The position numbers and the translations under genes were made by a program. This document shows, piece by piece, positions 62,001-64,000 of a stretch of 64,000 nucleotides of DNA. The DNA is taken from positions 17,041,485-17,105,484 of the forward strand of contig NC_088296.1 of NCBI RefSeq assembly GCF_032854445.1, given 5' to 3'. This DNA comes from Liolophura sinensis. Taxonomy: Eukaryota > Mollusca > Polyplacophora > Chitonida > Chitonidae. How positions within the stretch are numbered: the first letter of the stretch is position 1; each line of letters begins with the position of its first letter. The notes under the pieces are model-generated. The model was given only the letters and a program-made list of their open reading frames with translations. It was not told where the DNA came from and did not search any database.

Positions 62001-63604
62001 TTTCATTTATAGCATGAGAAAAGGTTGAAGAATTATGTTTCGTTGCACTTTGCCTACAAAAGTTTGTTTCTAAGGTAAAATGATGTATACATGCATTGGT
62101 GTTTACTTATTTGATACAATTAACGTAACTTTTTGAGCAGTAAAAAGTATGTGATGATATTTCATGGGAGCCGGACATTTGCTGCCTTTTAATTGCCACT
62201 TCGAGTTGACAGCCTTGAAAATGGAGGATAAGAAAGCTCTCTGGAGCTTCGAAGGATAGCTTTTGTTTGTAAATGCTGAAAGATGGATGCCTGATGGAGT
62301 AATTAAGATCGAAACTTTGGAAAAAAAGTTTTAAGGGAAGAACGAAGTTGGAGCCCAATATTTGTGTGAACAATGGAGAAGGTTTGGATGACGTTTCTGG
62401 TTTCTTTCTGTCAGCGTGTGTATTTCTCAGATTGGATTCTGTTCTTGGTCTAGTGGGTATATATTGTGCTGTGACTTTGTTCTCCAATATTGGCGCTCTA
62501 CCAATAGGAAGTCCTTACAGCCCAGTATGAACCCATATGGGACCTTGGCAAAATCCAATTACCCCTGTAAATGCCGTGCTTCCTTGTTTCCTCAACCTTT
62601 TCTCATGCGCTCAGCTAAGATTTTTGTTTAAAGAAAGTGGCATGACATACATAATATGTGCGAGATATTACCATTCAGTAAGCAGTAGAAAAGAACAATC
62701 CCATGGATAGATTAGAGGCAATTTTTTTTGCAGAATTGTTTGCACATCTAAGTTATTGCATGTGAAAAGGTTGGGGAAATGAGGATAAGATCATTTTGCC
62801 TTCCTAACTATGTCTTCTACATTCCCACTGCACATCCATTTATCATTATTGGTTCCTCTTGATGAATGCATACTCCATTAAACCCAAGCTGCATACCTTC
62901 TGCGTGTAAATGTTGAAATTATTGGACACCATTTTAACATTAACAACCCTCTCCTTTCACTCTTATGATACACATGGTGTTGGCTCTTGTTCTCTTTTCC
63001 ATCCTGTGAGTGGGGATGTCTTCAATATTATCATTTAGAAGTTTTGTATTGTTTTATGTTTGGAAAAATGAAATATTTGTCATGTATGTGTGAGTCACAA
63101 GAGTTAAATTTCATGAAATGACACCATACTTGACAGTTTCGAAACAGGTGTGAAGGCAGGCTGCTCAGTGTTATTTAAAAGGTGTGTGTGGCACTTGTTG
63201 GACTCGCTTAATGCTTCACCCATTGCTAAGTTACTGATTTGGCAAAATTCTAGTGGTCTAAATAGGTATTTTAATGCTGGTTTTCTATGGTGGTGTTCTA
63301 CTTGCAGGATGTAGGTTTCAAGACCAAAACCAATATTTTGACATTCTTGCTGTTTGAAAACATGCTCTTGTTGGGGTGGAATTTGAGGAAATGTACCATA
63401 TTTCAAACTGTTTGTTACCTGTGAGACCCATTGTTGACCTTTGTTTTTTTTTTTCTCTGATTTGCTTCCACAGCGTCACTGGTCCGGACTTTCATGTTCC
63501 TTGGTTTAGTTGTGGTACCTCCTGGAGATGCGCTGGTCCCTCAGATTGGAGACGTCATGTTCATGTCTTATGCCATAGACCTGGACTCCGACACAGAAGG
63601 TTAG
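56001..63604 (+). CDS. OAZ: Ornithine decarboxylase antizyme, four coding exons with +1 programmed frameshift
   Basis: Joined exons: 56001-56098, 60197-60509, 61079-61164, 63474-63604. ORF1 is 51 codons and ends at the UGA at 60252-60254; a +1 shift there (UCC decoded, U skipped, GAU next) gives a 208-aa protein. Antizyme binds ODC, blocks its dimer and sends it to the proteasome without ubiquitin, and it also lowers polyamine uptake; polyamines stimulate the frameshift. Diagnostic segments are GPRPQWCS-DVPH at the shift, LYVEIPNGILPEGSKE, LLEYAEEKLKCSHVIVCFKK, NRSDRASLVRTFMFLGL and VMFMSYAIDLDSD near the C terminus, in the acetyltransferase-like ODC-binding domain. All introns are GT-AG with matching phases. 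Exon 1 is a hand prediction. A shorter 184-aa form would start at the in-frame AUG 56073, which has the better context (A at -3). An in-frame TGA at 55968 closes the frame upstream. Confidence 0.93.
56666..56735. repeat. 35-bp direct duplication at a MITE end
   Basis: AATTAGTCAGAACGCCCTCT then ACATGTTTGTAAACG, twice in tandem without mismatch. Confidence 0.95.
56670..56992. mobile_element. Second MITE candidate, in antizyme intron 1
   Basis: The 18-bp sequence agtcagaacgccctctac occurs at 56670-56687 and again at 56705-56722, and its inverted form with one mismatch lies at 56975-56992. The left end is inside a 35-bp direct duplication (56666-56735). The size (about 290-320 bp) and lack of coding capacity fit a non-autonomous DNA transposon. 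Confidence 0.5.
57300..57364 (+). mobile_element. SINE B tail fragment, antizyme intron 1
   Basis: GTCGTCATATGACTGAAAAA through CCCCAAGCACTCACTC. Confidence 0.75.
60197..60509 (+). CDS. OAZ: Antizyme coding exon 2 (frameshift exon)
   Basis: The acceptor is TATTTCAG and the donor GAAAG|GTGAGG. It contains the end of ORF1 (VPNKRYCISLGPRPQWCS then UGA) and the start of ORF2 in the +1 frame (DVPHAVFVSNVAEG onward, ending ILPEGSKE). Its base composition is clearly richer in G and C than the flanking introns. Confidence 0.96.
60249..60255 (+). promoter_or_regulatory. Programmed +1 ribosomal frameshift site UCC-UGA-U
   Basis: The ORF1 frame reads TGG TGT TCC TGA (W-C-S-stop). Skipping the U of the stop codon gives GAT GTG CCC (D-V-P), which continues the conserved antizyme body. 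Both the heptamer and the flanking WCS/DVP peptides are the canonical antizyme signature known from animals. Confidence 0.95.
60259..60325 (+). promoter_or_regulatory. Stem-loop / candidate pseudoknot 3' of the frameshift site
   Basis: A perfect 11-bp stem forms between 60259-60269 (CCCCACGCCGT) and 60296-60306 (ACGGCGTGGGG), starting four bases after the UGA. Loop bases 60287-60293 (CAGAGGG, one A bulged) can pair with 60320-60325 (CCCCTG), which makes an H-type pseudoknot. A 3' pseudoknot a few bases after the stop stimulates frameshifting in vertebrate antizyme 1 and 2 mRNAs; here the structure is deduced from pairing only. Confidence 0.7.
61079..61164 (+). CDS. OAZ: Antizyme coding exon 3
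   Basis: Encodes FVTLLEYAEEKLKCSHVIVC then FKKNRSDR. The acceptor is TTTTGACAG and the donor CGTG|GTAAGT. The 86 nt begin with the third base of a Ser codon and end with the first base of an Ala codon. Confidence 0.96.
61740..62034. mobile_element. MITE-like element, copy in antizyme intron 3
   Basis: The left end (aattcctcaatcttttcaca) and right end (gagaaaaggttgaagaatt) are imperfect inverted repeats of about 20 bp, flanked by TA on both sides. There is no coding capacity. Three other elements in the window share the same end motif. Confidence 0.6.
62587..62779. mobile_element. MITE-like element, second copy in antizyme intron 3
   Basis: The ends tttcctcaaccttttctcat and atgtgaaaaggttggggaaa are inverted repeats with the same core (CTCAACCTTTT) as the neighbouring copy. 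About 190 bp long, non-coding. Confidence 0.55.
63474..63604 (+). CDS. OAZ: Antizyme terminal coding exon 4
   Basis: Encodes SLVRTFMFLGLVVVPPGDAL then VPQIGDVMFMSYAIDLDSDT, EG and a TAG stop. The acceptor CTTCCACAG follows a strong pyrimidine tract. This is the most conserved part of the ODC-binding domain. Confidence 0.96.
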
Positions 63605-64000
63605 GACTGCGGAACAGGAGATGAACGCCTAGGAAAGACCACCATCAAACCAATGCAACAGGATTTTGGCCCTTGATTAAACAAAAACAATGTGAGAAAA
63701 AATAATGGAAAAAAAAAAACTTTTTTTTTTTTTTTTTGGGGTGATTGAGGTTTTTCACATCAGCTGGTGCACTTTATCCTGAACAAAGGTTTTACTTATG
63801 TATTGTACACTGATCAACAGACTTCTATGTAACATGTATAGCTTATTTTATGGAGTTCTTCTACATTACTAGAGTTTTGTTCTGCAGCCATGTTGCAGAA
63901 ATGTTTATTTGAGATTTTATCTTTGTTGCCAGGATTAGGCTATCAGCATTGTTTAAGCATTTACACAAATTGTGATCAACATCAGAATATTTTTGTAATT
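63605..64000 (+). other. Antizyme 3'UTR, start
   Basis: Follows the TAG stop. It includes a long A run and then a long T run (63707-63737), which could form a hairpin or be an assembly-sensitive homopolymer. No AATAAA is seen before the window ends; an ATTAAA occurs near 63674. The transcript end is probably beyond the window. Confidence 0.5.

Larger units (their letters stand above)
61165..63473 (+). other. Antizyme intron 3 (about 2.3 kb) with two MITE copies
   Basis: Lies between conserved exons 3 and 4. Two elements with related terminal inverted repeats sit in it (61740-62034 and 62587-62779). Apart from these, no coding or RNA feature is seen. Confidence 0.8.

Overview
The window is eukaryotic nuclear DNA. 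It has spliced genes with GT-AG introns, about 40% GC by eye, tRNA-derived SINEs, MITE-like elements and many minisatellites. The gene structure, the antizyme sequence and the SINE style fit a lophotrochozoan, most likely a mollusc; the species cannot be read from the sequence. One 200-N assembly gap lies at 11158-11357.

Bases 1-42800 are gene-poor. They hold tandem arrays (units of 58, 38, about 26, 30-40, 46, 16 and 26 bp), four SINE-like families (called A-D here) and long anonymous stretches. Nearly every long open frame in this part is a by-product of a stop-free tandem repeat. Three weak candidate exons (28663-28725, 36807-36932 on +; 9172-9294 on -) are reported without a function.

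Bases 43453-55740 on the minus strand encode a complete dynactin subunit 6 (DCTN6/p27). All seven coding exons could be assembled by hand with consistent GT-AG sites and phases, giving 190 aa. Its introns hold SINEs, a 67-bp minisatellite, a pentamer array and, unusually, tandem duplications that include splice acceptors of two consecutive exons.

Bases 56001-63604 on the plus strand encode a complete ornithine decarboxylase antizyme in four coding exons. The +1 frameshift site (UCC-UGA-U) is preserved, followed by a strong 11-bp stem that can form a pseudoknot, and ORF1 has two in-frame AUGs. The two genes are head to head, with 260 bp between start codons; this interval holds a perfect CRE palindrome and probably works as a bidirectional promoter. 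DCTN6 belongs to the dynactin pointed-end complex (dynein transport) and antizyme controls polyamine levels; no functional link between them is implied beyond the shared promoter region. The 3'UTR of the antizyme gene runs off the window.
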